A stretch of 8,978 bases of DNA, from positions 1 to 8,978 of the forward strand of contig JAMWBP010000012.1 in the NCBI GenBank assembly GCA_023819365.1. Reading direction: 5' to 3'. Made by a program: the position numbers and the translations under genes. How positions within the stretch are numbered: position 1 is the first letter of the stretch; each line of letters opens with the position of its first letter. Shown here piece by piece: positions 1-5,959 of the stretch. The DNA is from Candidatus Omnitrophota bacterium. Its GTDB lineage: Bacteria; Ratteibacteria; UBA8468; B48-G9; JAFGKM01. The notes beneath the pieces were generated by a model. It did no database searches. It was not told the origin of the DNA and saw only the letters and a program-made list of their open reading frames with translations.

Positions 1-1
1 C

Positions 2-1417
2 TGTATCTCCTCTATATTAAGAAAACAGTGGGTTGAGAAGGAACGGCTTATATATCCTCTGACTATACTGCCAAAGGAGATGGTCAAACAAACCGATAAA
101 AAAGAAAAAATTCCTCCTTTTTTTAAAAATCCTCTTATGTGGATTGGTTTTTCCATCGCTTTTATTATATATTCAACAACAGCACTCCATAACTATTTCC
201 CTATGTTCCCACGGATAGTCCTTTCGCGGAGCATCCCTGTTTTCAGAAGGACAGTAGATTTAAGGTTCTACTCCAGTTTACCTGTGATTGGCTTTACATT
301 TTTTGTAAATCTCAATGTTCTTTTTTCTGTATGGTTTTTCAATATCCTTTTCAAGATAATAAGGGGTAGTTTTAACATTATGGGGATATCAAGTGCTGAA
401 AATGTTGGTATATATGGCTGTTCAGGGGAGCCGATATTTAACCACTTCGGAATGGGAGCAATGATAGTGATGGTATCTTACAGTTTATGGATATCAAGGG
501 CACATCTGAAAGATGTCTGGTATGGAGCAACAGGTAAAAAGCAGATTGATGATTCAGAAGAAGTAATAAGTTATAAGGCGGCCTTCTGGGGGCTTGTCTT
601 CGGCTCATTATTTCTAACTGGCTGGTTGAGGTTTTCAGGAATGACCTGGTACATTGCTTTTTTATTTTTAATATGTGCTTTTATTATATGGATTGTTCTT
701 ACAAGGGTGGTATGTGAAGGTGGAATCCCGACCCTTGTTGCTACCTCAATTGCTTCAGCACAGATTGTATCTGCCTTTGGTTCATCTCATCTGGCTCCTA
801 TGACAATCGTTGCTCTCGGTATGACATATATATATGCTGCTGATTTAAGGACATTCCCTCTATCTTCAATTTCTATGGGAATTAAGATAAGCAGTGATAC
901 AGGGAAAAACAGTTATGGTATATTCTGGGCGATAATGTGTGCAATAGTTGTTAATATCTTAGTTACACTTTCTTTACAGTTGTATCTTGGATATAGATAT
1001 GGTGGTATAAATATGAATGCCTGGTATTTCCGTGATAATGTTACAGCACCATACAAATATGTTGCAGAGATGATAAGGTCACAAACATCACCAAACAAGA
1101 TAGGGTGGATAGCAAGGTGTATAGGTGCCTTTACAATGTGGTTGTTTTTATTTATGAGGCAGCACTTTCTCTGGTGGCCCTTCCATCCTATTGGTATTGT
1201 AGTTGCTCCTGTCGTATGGGTTGACACCCTGTGGTTTTCAATATTTGTCGCATGGCTTATAAAGTTTCTCATTATGCGTTATGGTGGTATCCAGGTATAT
1301 GAAAAGTTAAAGTACTTCTTTTTAGGACTACCACTGGGGACATATACCTGTGCAGGCATATGGTTTATTATTGACCTATTTACAGGTAGGATAGAAAATG
1401 TGGTGTTCTGGATATGA
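2..1417 (+). CDS. DUF6785/DUF6784-like polytopic membrane protein (OPT-like), 5' end outside window
   Basis: Integral inner-membrane protein, likely a transporter; substrate unknown. The reading frame is open from base 2, and the 26 codons before the first in-window ATG (position 80) are plainly coding. They give RKQWVEKERLIYPLTILP, a charged loop that I recall as typical of the DUF6785 family (R-x-QWVE-x-ERL-x-x-PL). Position 80 is therefore an internal Met and the true start lies upstream of the window. About 471 residues are visible, with many hydrophobic segments, a Gly-rich loop (GIYGCSGEPIFNHFGMGA), RAHLKDVW after a membrane segment, and a C-terminal half resembling DUF6784 (RTFPLSSISMGIKI). 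Planctomycete-type genomes carry many such proteins and their function is not established. The gene ends 42 bp before uxaC on the same strand, which suggests import of a sugar acid or oligosaccharide, but that is inference from context. Family call fairly sure, role unsure. Confidence 0.75.
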   Translation, partial: CISSILRKQWVEKERLIYPLTILPKEMVKQTDKKEKIPPFFKNPLMWIGFSIAFIIYSTTALHNYFPMFPRIVLSRSIPVFRRTVDLRFYSSLPVIGFTFFVNLNVLFSVWFFNILFKIIRGSFNIMGISSAENVGIYGCSGEPIFNHFGMGAMIVMVSYSLWISRAHLKDVWYGATGKKQIDDSEEVISYKAAFWGLVFGSLFLTGWLRFSGMTWYIAFLFLICAFIIWIVLTRVVCEGGIPTLVATSIASAQIVSAFGSSHLAPMTIVALGMTYIYAADLRTFPLSSISMGIKISSDTGKNSYGIFWAIMCAIVVNILVTLSLQLYLGYRYGGINMNAWYFRDNVTAPYKYVAEMIRSQTSPNKIGWIARCIGAFTMWLFLFMRQHFLWWPFHPIGIVVAPVVWVDTLWFSIFVAWLIKFLIMRYGGIQVYEKLKYFFLGLPLGTYTCAGIWFIIDLFTGRIENVVFWI

Positions 1418-1459
1418 GAATAAAGCAAGAGTCAAAACTTTTACTGGTGGAGATTAATA

Positions 1460-2827
1460 ATGAGATTTTTAGGTGGTAATTACCTTCTTGGGAATAATAC
1501 AGCAAAGAGAATCTTTAAAAGAATTAAAGGACTTCCTGTTGTTGACCCGCATAACCATGCGAATGTTAAAGAGATAGCAGAAAACAAAAATTATCCAGAC
1601 CCCTGGCAACTCTTTGCAGGAACAGACCACTATGTATGGAGTGTTTTAAGGAAGTGTGGTGTTCCTGAGAGATATATCACAGGAGATGCAAAGCCAGAAG
1701 AAAAGTGGATTAAGATGGCAGAGGTATTCCCACTTATCGCAGGCAATCCTGTCTATGAATGGGTCCATCTTGACCTTAAAAGATATTTCAGTATAGAAGA
1801 GGTATTATGTAGAAAGACAGGGGAAAAGATATGGGATGTACTTTGTAAAAAACTTGCTCTTCCGGAAAATAGACCACAGGAGATTTTAAAAAGGGCGAAT
1901 GTTGAGGTAATGTGTTCAACCGATGACCCTGTTGATATACTTAAACCACACAGAGATGTCAACAGGATGATGGGTAAAATGATATTACGGCCTACATGGA
2001 GACCTGACAGGATAACAAAGATAACATCTCCTGACTGGCGGCAATATCTTTCAAAACTTGAAACAAGGTTTAACATAAAATGCTCTTCAATAAATGACCT
2101 TGTAGATATTCTTAAGGCATCTCACGATTATTTTTCCGAATATGGATGTGTTGCAAGTGACCATGGGGTTGAGGTTCCTTATCCTGCAATAACTGAAGAG
2201 AAGGATGCTGATAAGGTCTTCAAAAAGGCACTTAAAGGAGAAAAGATATCTTCCTCTGATGTATATATCTTTTCTGACTATCTCTTTGGTGTTATGGCAG
2301 AACTTGATGCTGAAAAAAACTGGGTGTTTCAGTTACATATAGGTGCTGTCAGAGATACAAGAAAGATGTTATTTGAAGTACTTGGACAGGATTCAGGTGG
2401 AGATGTTTCAAACCACTATCTTGACATACTTACACCTCTTGTAGCATTTCTTAACAGGTTTGAAAACCGTCTAAAGACAGTTCTTTACTGCCTTGATACC
2501 TCCCACCAGCAGACACTCGCTACAGTTTCAAGGGCTTTTGGAACAAATGTCAGGTTAGGTGCTGCATGGTGGTTTCTTGACACCCCATATGGTATGAAGA
2601 AACAGTTGCAGTTTATAGGAACTATAGACCTTTTATCTACCTTTGCAGGTATGGTCTCGGATTCCAGAAAGATTCTTTCATACGGCTCTCGTTTTGAGAT
2701 GTTCAGAAGGGTCCTTTCTGATGTGCTTGGGGAGATGGTGGAAAAATGGCAGATGCCGGAAGATGTGGCAGAAGATATCGCAAACAGGGTTGCCTATAAA
2801 AATCCAAAAGAGTTTTTTGGACTATAA
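1460..2827 (+). CDS. uxaC: Uronate isomerase (glucuronate/galacturonate isomerase, EC 5.3.1.12)
   Basis: Cytoplasmic aldose-ketose isomerase of the amidohydrolase superfamily. It converts D-glucuronate to D-fructuronate, or D-galacturonate to D-tagaturonate, the first step of hexuronate catabolism. The 455-residue product is close to the usual 465-470. Visible family motifs run in order: D29-x-H31-x-H33 (metal/active-site HxH), AGTDHYVW (53-60, with the conserved Tyr58), ITGDA (73-77), STDDP (153-157), RPTWRPD (177-183), QLHIGAVRD (291-299), AAWWF (368-372) and SDSR (400-403, with the conserved Asp401 and Arg403). Two regions differ from the sequences I recall: the stretch near 345-352 reads LDTSHQQT where many members have a NP-x-x-N-type loop, and SYGSRFEMFRR (407-417) replaces the usual SYTRHEYFRR. 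The start is supported by GGTGGAG at 1446-1452, 7 bp before the ATG. A BamE-like gene follows 13 bp downstream, so an operon is likely. Confidence 0.93.
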   Translation: MRFLGGNYLLGNNTAKRIFKRIKGLPVVDPHNHANVKEIAENKNYPDPWQLFAGTDHYVWSVLRKCGVPERYITGDAKPEEKWIKMAEVFPLIAGNPVYEWVHLDLKRYFSIEEVLCRKTGEKIWDVLCKKLALPENRPQEILKRANVEVMCSTDDPVDILKPHRDVNRMMGKMILRPTWRPDRITKITSPDWRQYLSKLETRFNIKCSSINDLVDILKASHDYFSEYGCVASDHGVEVPYPAITEEKDADKVFKKALKGEKISSSDVYIFSDYLFGVMAELDAEKNWVFQLHIGAVRDTRKMLFEVLGQDSGGDVSNHYLDILTPLVAFLNRFENRLKTVLYCLDTSHQQTLATVSRAFGTNVRLGAAWWFLDTPYGMKKQLQFIGTIDLLSTFAGMVSDSRKILSYGSRFEMFRRVLSDVLGEMVEKWQMPEDVAEDIANRVAYKNPKEFFGL

Positions 2828-2840
2828 ACAGGAGAAAAAG

Positions 2841-3314
2841 ATGAGAAAAATTGTTTTTCTTTTTATCGTATTGGCGATTTCATTATATTGTTACGCAGAA
2901 GAAAAGGAAACTGAAGGCAAACCACAGGAAATAACAGAGATTACATCAAAGTTAGTGGAAATGGATGCCCGTATTGGAAAGATGTCAGAAGAGATTAAGA
3001 AAATGCAGGAAGAAATAGAAAAGATAAAAGAGTCGGTTAAACTTCTCTCATATACAATAAGGGACCTTCAGATTTACACTCAGGGAGGTGCTACTATTAA
3101 ACCAGATGAGGATGCCTGGAATGACATAAAAAGAGGTATGTCAGTAGAAGATGTTGAAAAACTTCTTGGTACCCCTGAGGAGATAGAAGTCCAGAGGACA
3201 GGAGGAGAGGTGTGGTATTACTATGGGCTTGGCAGTATCAGTTTTGACAGAAATGGAAGGGTTATTTCGCAGAAGACATTTAAACAATTGCCTCTTGAAA
3301 GGAAAGTAAGATAA
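2841..3314 (+). CDS. Small exported coiled-coil protein with C-terminal BamE/SmpA-OmlA-like domain
   Basis: A 157-residue envelope protein of unknown specific role. Residues 1-19 form a signal peptide with a basic start and hydrophobic core, and a likely signal-peptidase I site after CYA (17-19). Residues about 35-78 form a charged, heptad-like coiled coil (KMSEEIKKMQEEIEKIKE). Residues about 93-145 resemble the SmpA/OmlA (BamE) fold: WNDIKRGMSVEDVEKLLGTP, then WYYYGLGSISFDRNGRV. In that fold family the G-M-S-x-x-x-V-x-x-x-L-G-x-P signature is typical, and BamE itself is an outer-membrane lipoprotein of the beta-barrel assembly machine. Here the only early Cys (17) has Tyr before it, so it is a poor lipobox. 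The frame is open back to 2643, but the start at 2841 has GGAG at 2831-2834, gives a clean signal peptide and avoids overlapping uxaC. Its place between two catabolic genes is unexplained. Confidence 0.8.
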   Translation: MRKIVFLFIVLAISLYCYAEEKETEGKPQEITEITSKLVEMDARIGKMSEEIKKMQEEIEKIKESVKLLSYTIRDLQIYTQGGATIKPDEDAWNDIKRGMSVEDVEKLLGTPEEIEVQRTGGEVWYYYGLGSISFDRNGRVISQKTFKQLPLERKVR

Positions 3315-3352
3315 AGAGAAGGTATATCTGCACAGAGAAAAAGGAACAAGAA

Positions 3353-5125
3353 GTGAATAGAGAAAGTTTCAGTATAAGAATAATACGTTCGCCATACGGT
3401 GATTTTTATGGTAAGGATATTGAGGACTCTGTAAAGAACCATCCTGACTGGTACCTTGAAGAGATAGCAAAAGAGGGATTTAATGCGGTCTGGCTCCATT
3501 GTATATTAAGGGATATTGTCTCTTCTGATGTTTTCCCTGAGTTTGGGAAAAAAGAAACAGAACAGATAACTGCACTTAACAATATGGTTGAAAAGGCAGA
3601 AAAATATGGGCTGAAGATATTTTTATATTTTTGTGAGCCGAGGGGATTTCTTGAACAAGACCCTTTCTGGAAAAACAACCCTGATGTAAAAGGACAGTCA
3701 TTGGAATTTCACGGAGTGCCACCTTTTTCAGGGAGGTATTATGCTCTCTGTTCAAGCACAAAAAAAGTAAAGGACTATCTTTATCAGAGCAGTTATAACC
3801 TTTTCAAAAATGTTCCAGGACTTGGTGGTGTATTTATGATAACTGCAAGTGAATTCCACACCCACTGCTATTCACACTACCCCAAATGGCGGTTAAAGTT
3901 TACAGACCCTTTTATGGAAGAATGGGCAAGGAAGCCATTTGAGTGCAAGAGATGCGAAGAAAGAGAACCGTATGAGGTTGTAGCAGAGATAATAAAACTT
4001 GTGAATAGTGGGATAAAAGAGGCAAGTCCAGATGCAAAGGTGATTGTATGGAACTGGTCCTGGTATATCATTGAACCAGACCCGCAGAAAAAACTTATCA
4101 GCCAGTTACCTGAAGATGTAATCCTTCTGGGTGATTTTGAAAGGGGTGGATATAAGAAGGTTCTCAATAGACGGCTGGATATAGATGAGTACAGTTTAGC
4201 ATATATAGGACCATCTCCAAGATTTAAAAAATTATTTTATCTTGCAAAGAAGCGTAATATGAAGGTTGTTGCAAAACTTCAGATTGGCTCAACCCATGAA
4301 CTTGTGACAGTTCCTTATATACCTGTGCCCTACAAGATTGCTGAAAAACTTTACAGAATGAAAAAGATGGGTATTGATGGCTATTTAGGTTGCTGGATAT
4401 TCGGAGGAGATATATCTCCTATGAGCAAAGTAGCCGGTAAGATGTCTTTTAATCCATTTCTTTCTCCATCTTCTGCAGTAAAAGAGGTTGCGATAGAGGA
4501 GTTCGGGAAGGACGCAGCAGTATATGTTATAAAGGCATGGAAGCACTTTTCAGATGCATGGGAGTCATATCCTTTCAGCAACCCGTTTTTATACTCATCC
4601 CCTGTTAACTATGCAACTGCCTATCCACTACGACTAAATGATGAAGAAATAAAAGAGATACCTTCCTGGCTGCCTCTTCCGCGTGATAAAAATGGACACC
4701 TTATCTCAGGAGATAACCTTAAAGGATGGATTAAACCGTTTGATTCTGGCTTTGTTGTAAGAACATTTAAAAAACTTCTCTCTGAATGGGAAAAGGGTAT
4801 AGATGTTCTTAAACAAGGGAAAGAATATCTTGAAGAGCCAAGGTACAAAAAGGAGATAGACCTGGCAATACATATATCCCTGCTTATTAAAAGTACTGTG
4901 AATATTATTGAGTTTTATAAATTGCTTAGAAGATATAAAAAAGGAGAAACAGAAGCAAAAAGGAAGTTAAAAAAATTGCTAAAAGAAGAAATTGGCCTTG
5001 CAGAAAAAGACAGGGAAATTATAAAAAGAAACACTGACTTTGGCTATCATCCTGAAGCACATGAATACTTTATAACAGAGAAAGACCTTACCTATAAGAT
5101 AGACCTCCTTAAAAACCAGATATAG
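3353..5125 (+). CDS. Putative TIM-barrel glycoside hydrolase-like protein (alpha-glucuronidase/GH20-like superfamily), family unassigned
   Basis: Probably a carbohydrate-active enzyme; substrate unknown. No signal peptide is visible, so it is likely cytoplasmic. The 590-residue chain reads like a (beta/alpha)8 barrel: EEIAKEGFNAVWLH (36-49), YGLKIFLYFCEPRGF (85-99), GLGGVFMITASEFHTH (156-171), AKVIVWNWSWYI (228-239), DVILLGDFERGG (255-266), NMKVVAKLQIGSTHE (302-316) and GIDGYLGCWIFGG (340-352). Acidic residues at strand ends (Glu95, Glu167, Asp261/Glu263) are candidate catalytic residues. A Cys/His cluster spans His169, His171, Cys172 and CKRC (198-201); related hydrolase-like proteins often have a Cys-rich patch here. 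The C-terminus is helical and ends in a RNTDFGYHPEAHEYFITE segment like the tail of DUF4838-type alpha-glucuronidase relatives. The start is GTG with AAGGA at 3341-3345, seven bases upstream. It follows the BamE-like gene by 38 bp. Uronate isomerase nearby makes a uronosyl hydrolase plausible but unproven. Confidence 0.62.
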   Translation: MNRESFSIRIIRSPYGDFYGKDIEDSVKNHPDWYLEEIAKEGFNAVWLHCILRDIVSSDVFPEFGKKETEQITALNNMVEKAEKYGLKIFLYFCEPRGFLEQDPFWKNNPDVKGQSLEFHGVPPFSGRYYALCSSTKKVKDYLYQSSYNLFKNVPGLGGVFMITASEFHTHCYSHYPKWRLKFTDPFMEEWARKPFECKRCEEREPYEVVAEIIKLVNSGIKEASPDAKVIVWNWSWYIIEPDPQKKLISQLPEDVILLGDFERGGYKKVLNRRLDIDEYSLAYIGPSPRFKKLFYLAKKRNMKVVAKLQIGSTHELVTVPYIPVPYKIAEKLYRMKKMGIDGYLGCWIFGGDISPMSKVAGKMSFNPFLSPSSAVKEVAIEEFGKDAAVYVIKAWKHFSDAWESYPFSNPFLYSSPVNYATAYPLRLNDEEIKEIPSWLPLPRDKNGHLISGDNLKGWIKPFDSGFVVRTFKKLLSEWEKGIDVLKQGKEYLEEPRYKKEIDLAIHISLLIKSTVNIIEFYKLLRRYKKGETEAKRKLKKLLKEEIGLAEKDREIIKRNTDFGYHPEAHEYFITEKDLTYKIDLLKNQI

Positions 5126-5147
5126 AAAAAGGGGACGGTTCTATTTT
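5126..5147 (+). repeat. Left terminal inverted repeat of the transposase unit
   Basis: A 22-bp sequence with core GGGGACGGTTC, preceded by five A and followed by TATTTT. Its reverse complement matches 5876-5897 at all 22 positions, and the match stops at both edges (5125 G against 5898 A; 5148 A against 5875 A). It carries no internal stem-loop, so it does not look like a classical REP hairpin. The transposase TAA stop (complement of 5146-5148) runs into it. Confidence 0.92.
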
Positions 5148-5841
5148 ACTCCTCACTTTGGTCCTTCCTTGGCCTCCCTCTTAGTCTGATTATTGCATCA
5201 ATCTTATATTCTTTAGTCACCTTGTCTATAAACTCCTCACTGCCATATATCACCCTTCTATCCATTTCTCCTTTCATAGCGTCTTTCTCTTTTAAAATTC
5301 CCGTAATAAATTCTCTGTATTTATTCCTCCTTTCTGTTTCGTTTTCTGACATCTCTTTGTAAATAGGATGTTCATCTATTAATGTGTCTATCTTTCCATA
5401 AGCATAGGTATTGTAACTGCTCCATTTGTAATCCTTTGGGTCTTTAACTATCCCTGCCCTTACAGGATTTAGTTCAACATAACTTCCACAGGCAAGCAGA
5501 TAATTATCTTTTGATATTAGGATGCTTTTATATCTATCCTGCCAGAGATGCCCTATATGTTTATAACGGGCTTTATAGTATTGGGCATATGATAAGTTTA
5601 TACATTTCATTATTTCTGCTAAGGTGCCTCCTCTTTCGCTGGGTTCAACTACAAGATGGACATGATTTCTCATCAATACATAATGATAAATCTTAAACTT
5701 ATATCTTTCTTTGTATTTATTGAGTATCTCTATATATCTTTTATAGTCTCTTTCATCCTTAAAAACATCCTGACGGTTATTTCCCCTTGTCAGAACATGA
5801 TATACATATTCTTTTGGCGCTATCCTCGCTATCCTTGGCAT
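5146..5841 (-). CDS. Y1/HUH transposase, REP-associated tyrosine transposase (RAYT/IS200-like) family
   Basis: Single-strand DNA nickase/transposase of the Y1_Tnp superfamily, 231 residues. The N-terminal PRIARIAPKEYVYHVLTRGNN (2-22) is the family's first beta strand. H60-V-H62 in LMRNHVHLVVEP is the HUH metal-binding motif. GHLWQDRYKSILI (97-109) and YLLACGSYVELNPVRAG (114-130) are hallmark RAYT segments; Tyr121 aligns by eye with the catalytic Tyr of the E. coli RAYT (the Tyr before x-x-x-N-P-V). All key residues are present and the frame is intact, so the protein may be active. The roughly 80-residue C-terminal extension ends in RLRGRPRK (219-226), an AT-hook-like patch that could bind AT-rich DNA. 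No Shine-Dalgarno is visible before the ATG. The gene converges on the hydrolase gene, 20 bp away, and is divergent from the efflux operon. Confidence 0.93.
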   Translation of the reverse strand: MPRIARIAPKEYVYHVLTRGNNRQDVFKDERDYKRYIEILNKYKERYKFKIYHYVLMRNHVHLVVEPSERGGTLAEIMKCINLSYAQYYKARYKHIGHLWQDRYKSILISKDNYLLACGSYVELNPVRAGIVKDPKDYKWSSYNTYAYGKIDTLIDEHPIYKEMSENETERRNKYREFITGILKEKDAMKGEMDRRVIYGSEEFIDKVTKEYKIDAIIRLRGRPRKDQSEE

Positions 5842-5847
5842 AGATGA

Positions 5848-5876
5848 AATTTATCATATCGCATCCTAAATGTCAA
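5848..5876 (-). promoter_or_regulatory. Possible transposase promoter on the minus strand
   Basis: On the minus strand, TTGACA (5876-5871) is followed by a 17-bp spacer and TAAATT (5853-5848), which matches 4 of 6 positions of the -10 consensus. Transcription would begin about at the ATG (5841), giving a leaderless message, which fits the lack of a ribosome-binding site. The -35 is perfect but the -10 is weak, so this is tentative. Confidence 0.35.
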
Positions 5877-5897
5877 AAATAGAACCGTCCCCTTTTT
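5876..5897 (-). repeat. Right terminal inverted repeat of the transposase unit
   Basis: Exact reverse complement of 5126-5147, with core GAACCGTCCCC and ending in five T. It lies upstream of the leftward transposase gene and just upstream of the rightward efflux promoter. A TTGACA hexamer faces outward on each side: leftward at 5876-5871, sharing one base with the repeat, and rightward at 5901-5906. Confidence 0.92.
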
Positions 5898-5900
5898 ATG

Positions 5901-5929
5901 TTGACAGAGGAAGGGGTGGAAGATATAAT
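5901..5929 (+). promoter_or_regulatory. Consensus sigma70-type promoter of the tetR-efflux operon
   Basis: A perfect -35 box TTGACA (5901-5906), a 17-bp spacer and a perfect -10 box TATAAT (5924-5929). The spacing is optimal. The expected start of transcription is about 5935-5938, some 22-25 bp before the tetR ATG and inside the palindrome at 5937-5954. Such a strong core promoter makes sense where a repressor holds it off. It starts 3 bp from the mobile unit's right repeat, which left it intact. Confidence 0.85.
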
Positions 5930-5936
5930 CAATTAC

Positions 5937-5954
5937 TGACTGACTGGTCAGTCA
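5937..5954 (+). promoter_or_regulatory. Palindromic operator, likely bound by the adjacent TetR-family protein
   Basis: TGACTGACTGGTCAGTCA consists of two perfect 8-bp inverted half sites (TGACTGAC and GTCAGTCA) around a 2-bp centre. It lies 7 bp after the -10 box and 5 bp before the tetR start codon, so bound repressor would cover the transcription start and block RNA polymerase. Similar TGACTGACTGGTCAGTCA-type palindromes precede other TetR/efflux operons as far as I recall. Assignment to this TetR protein rests on position and symmetry. Confidence 0.8.
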
Positions 5955-5959
5955 ATAAA

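Larger units (their letters stand above)
5126..5897. mobile_element. Solitary RAYT/IS200-like unit bounded by 22-bp perfect inverted repeats
   Basis: A 772-bp unit consisting of one leftward Y1 (HUH) transposase gene between two identical inverted repeats. The left repeat starts immediately after the hydrolase stop codon (TAG, 5123-5125), and the transposase stop codon overlaps its inner two bases. The right repeat ends 3 bp before the -35 box of the efflux operon. I see no direct target duplication: the left flank is ...ATATAG and the right flank ATGTTG.... That fits single-strand HUH chemistry, which does not duplicate the target. Most likely it is a domesticated or solitary REP-associated-type transposase rather than a classical DDE insertion sequence. 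Confidence 0.8.

Noticed and set aside
80..82. ATG 80 as the start of the first membrane protein
   Set aside because: The frame is open to the window edge and the preceding codons encode a family-typical RKQWVEKERL loop, so the ATG is internal.
913..1272. Minus-strand open frame of 119 codons inside the membrane-protein gene, and similar antisense frames elsewhere
   Set aside because: They lie wholly within strongly supported plus-strand genes, resemble no family I know, and lack upstream signals.
2643..2840. A longer version of the BamE-like gene starting inside uxaC
   Set aside because: It would overlap the well-supported uxaC end by 185 bp and bury the signal peptide; the start at 2841 has a ribosome-binding site.
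2883..2897. A lipoprotein lipobox in the BamE-like protein
   Set aside because: The residues before Cys17 are S-L-Y; Tyr at -1 is not accepted in a usual lipobox, and a signal-peptidase I site fits better.
5126..5163. A rho-independent terminator between the convergent hydrolase and transposase genes
   Set aside because: The G-run and T-runs of the repeat suggest it, but I find no stem longer than about 4 bp near either stop codon.
5870..5959. A 30-codon upstream extension of the tetR reading frame beginning at ATG 5870
   Set aside because: It runs through the mobile repeat, the promoter and the operator, lies upstream of the predicted transcription start, and adds residues with no TetR homology.
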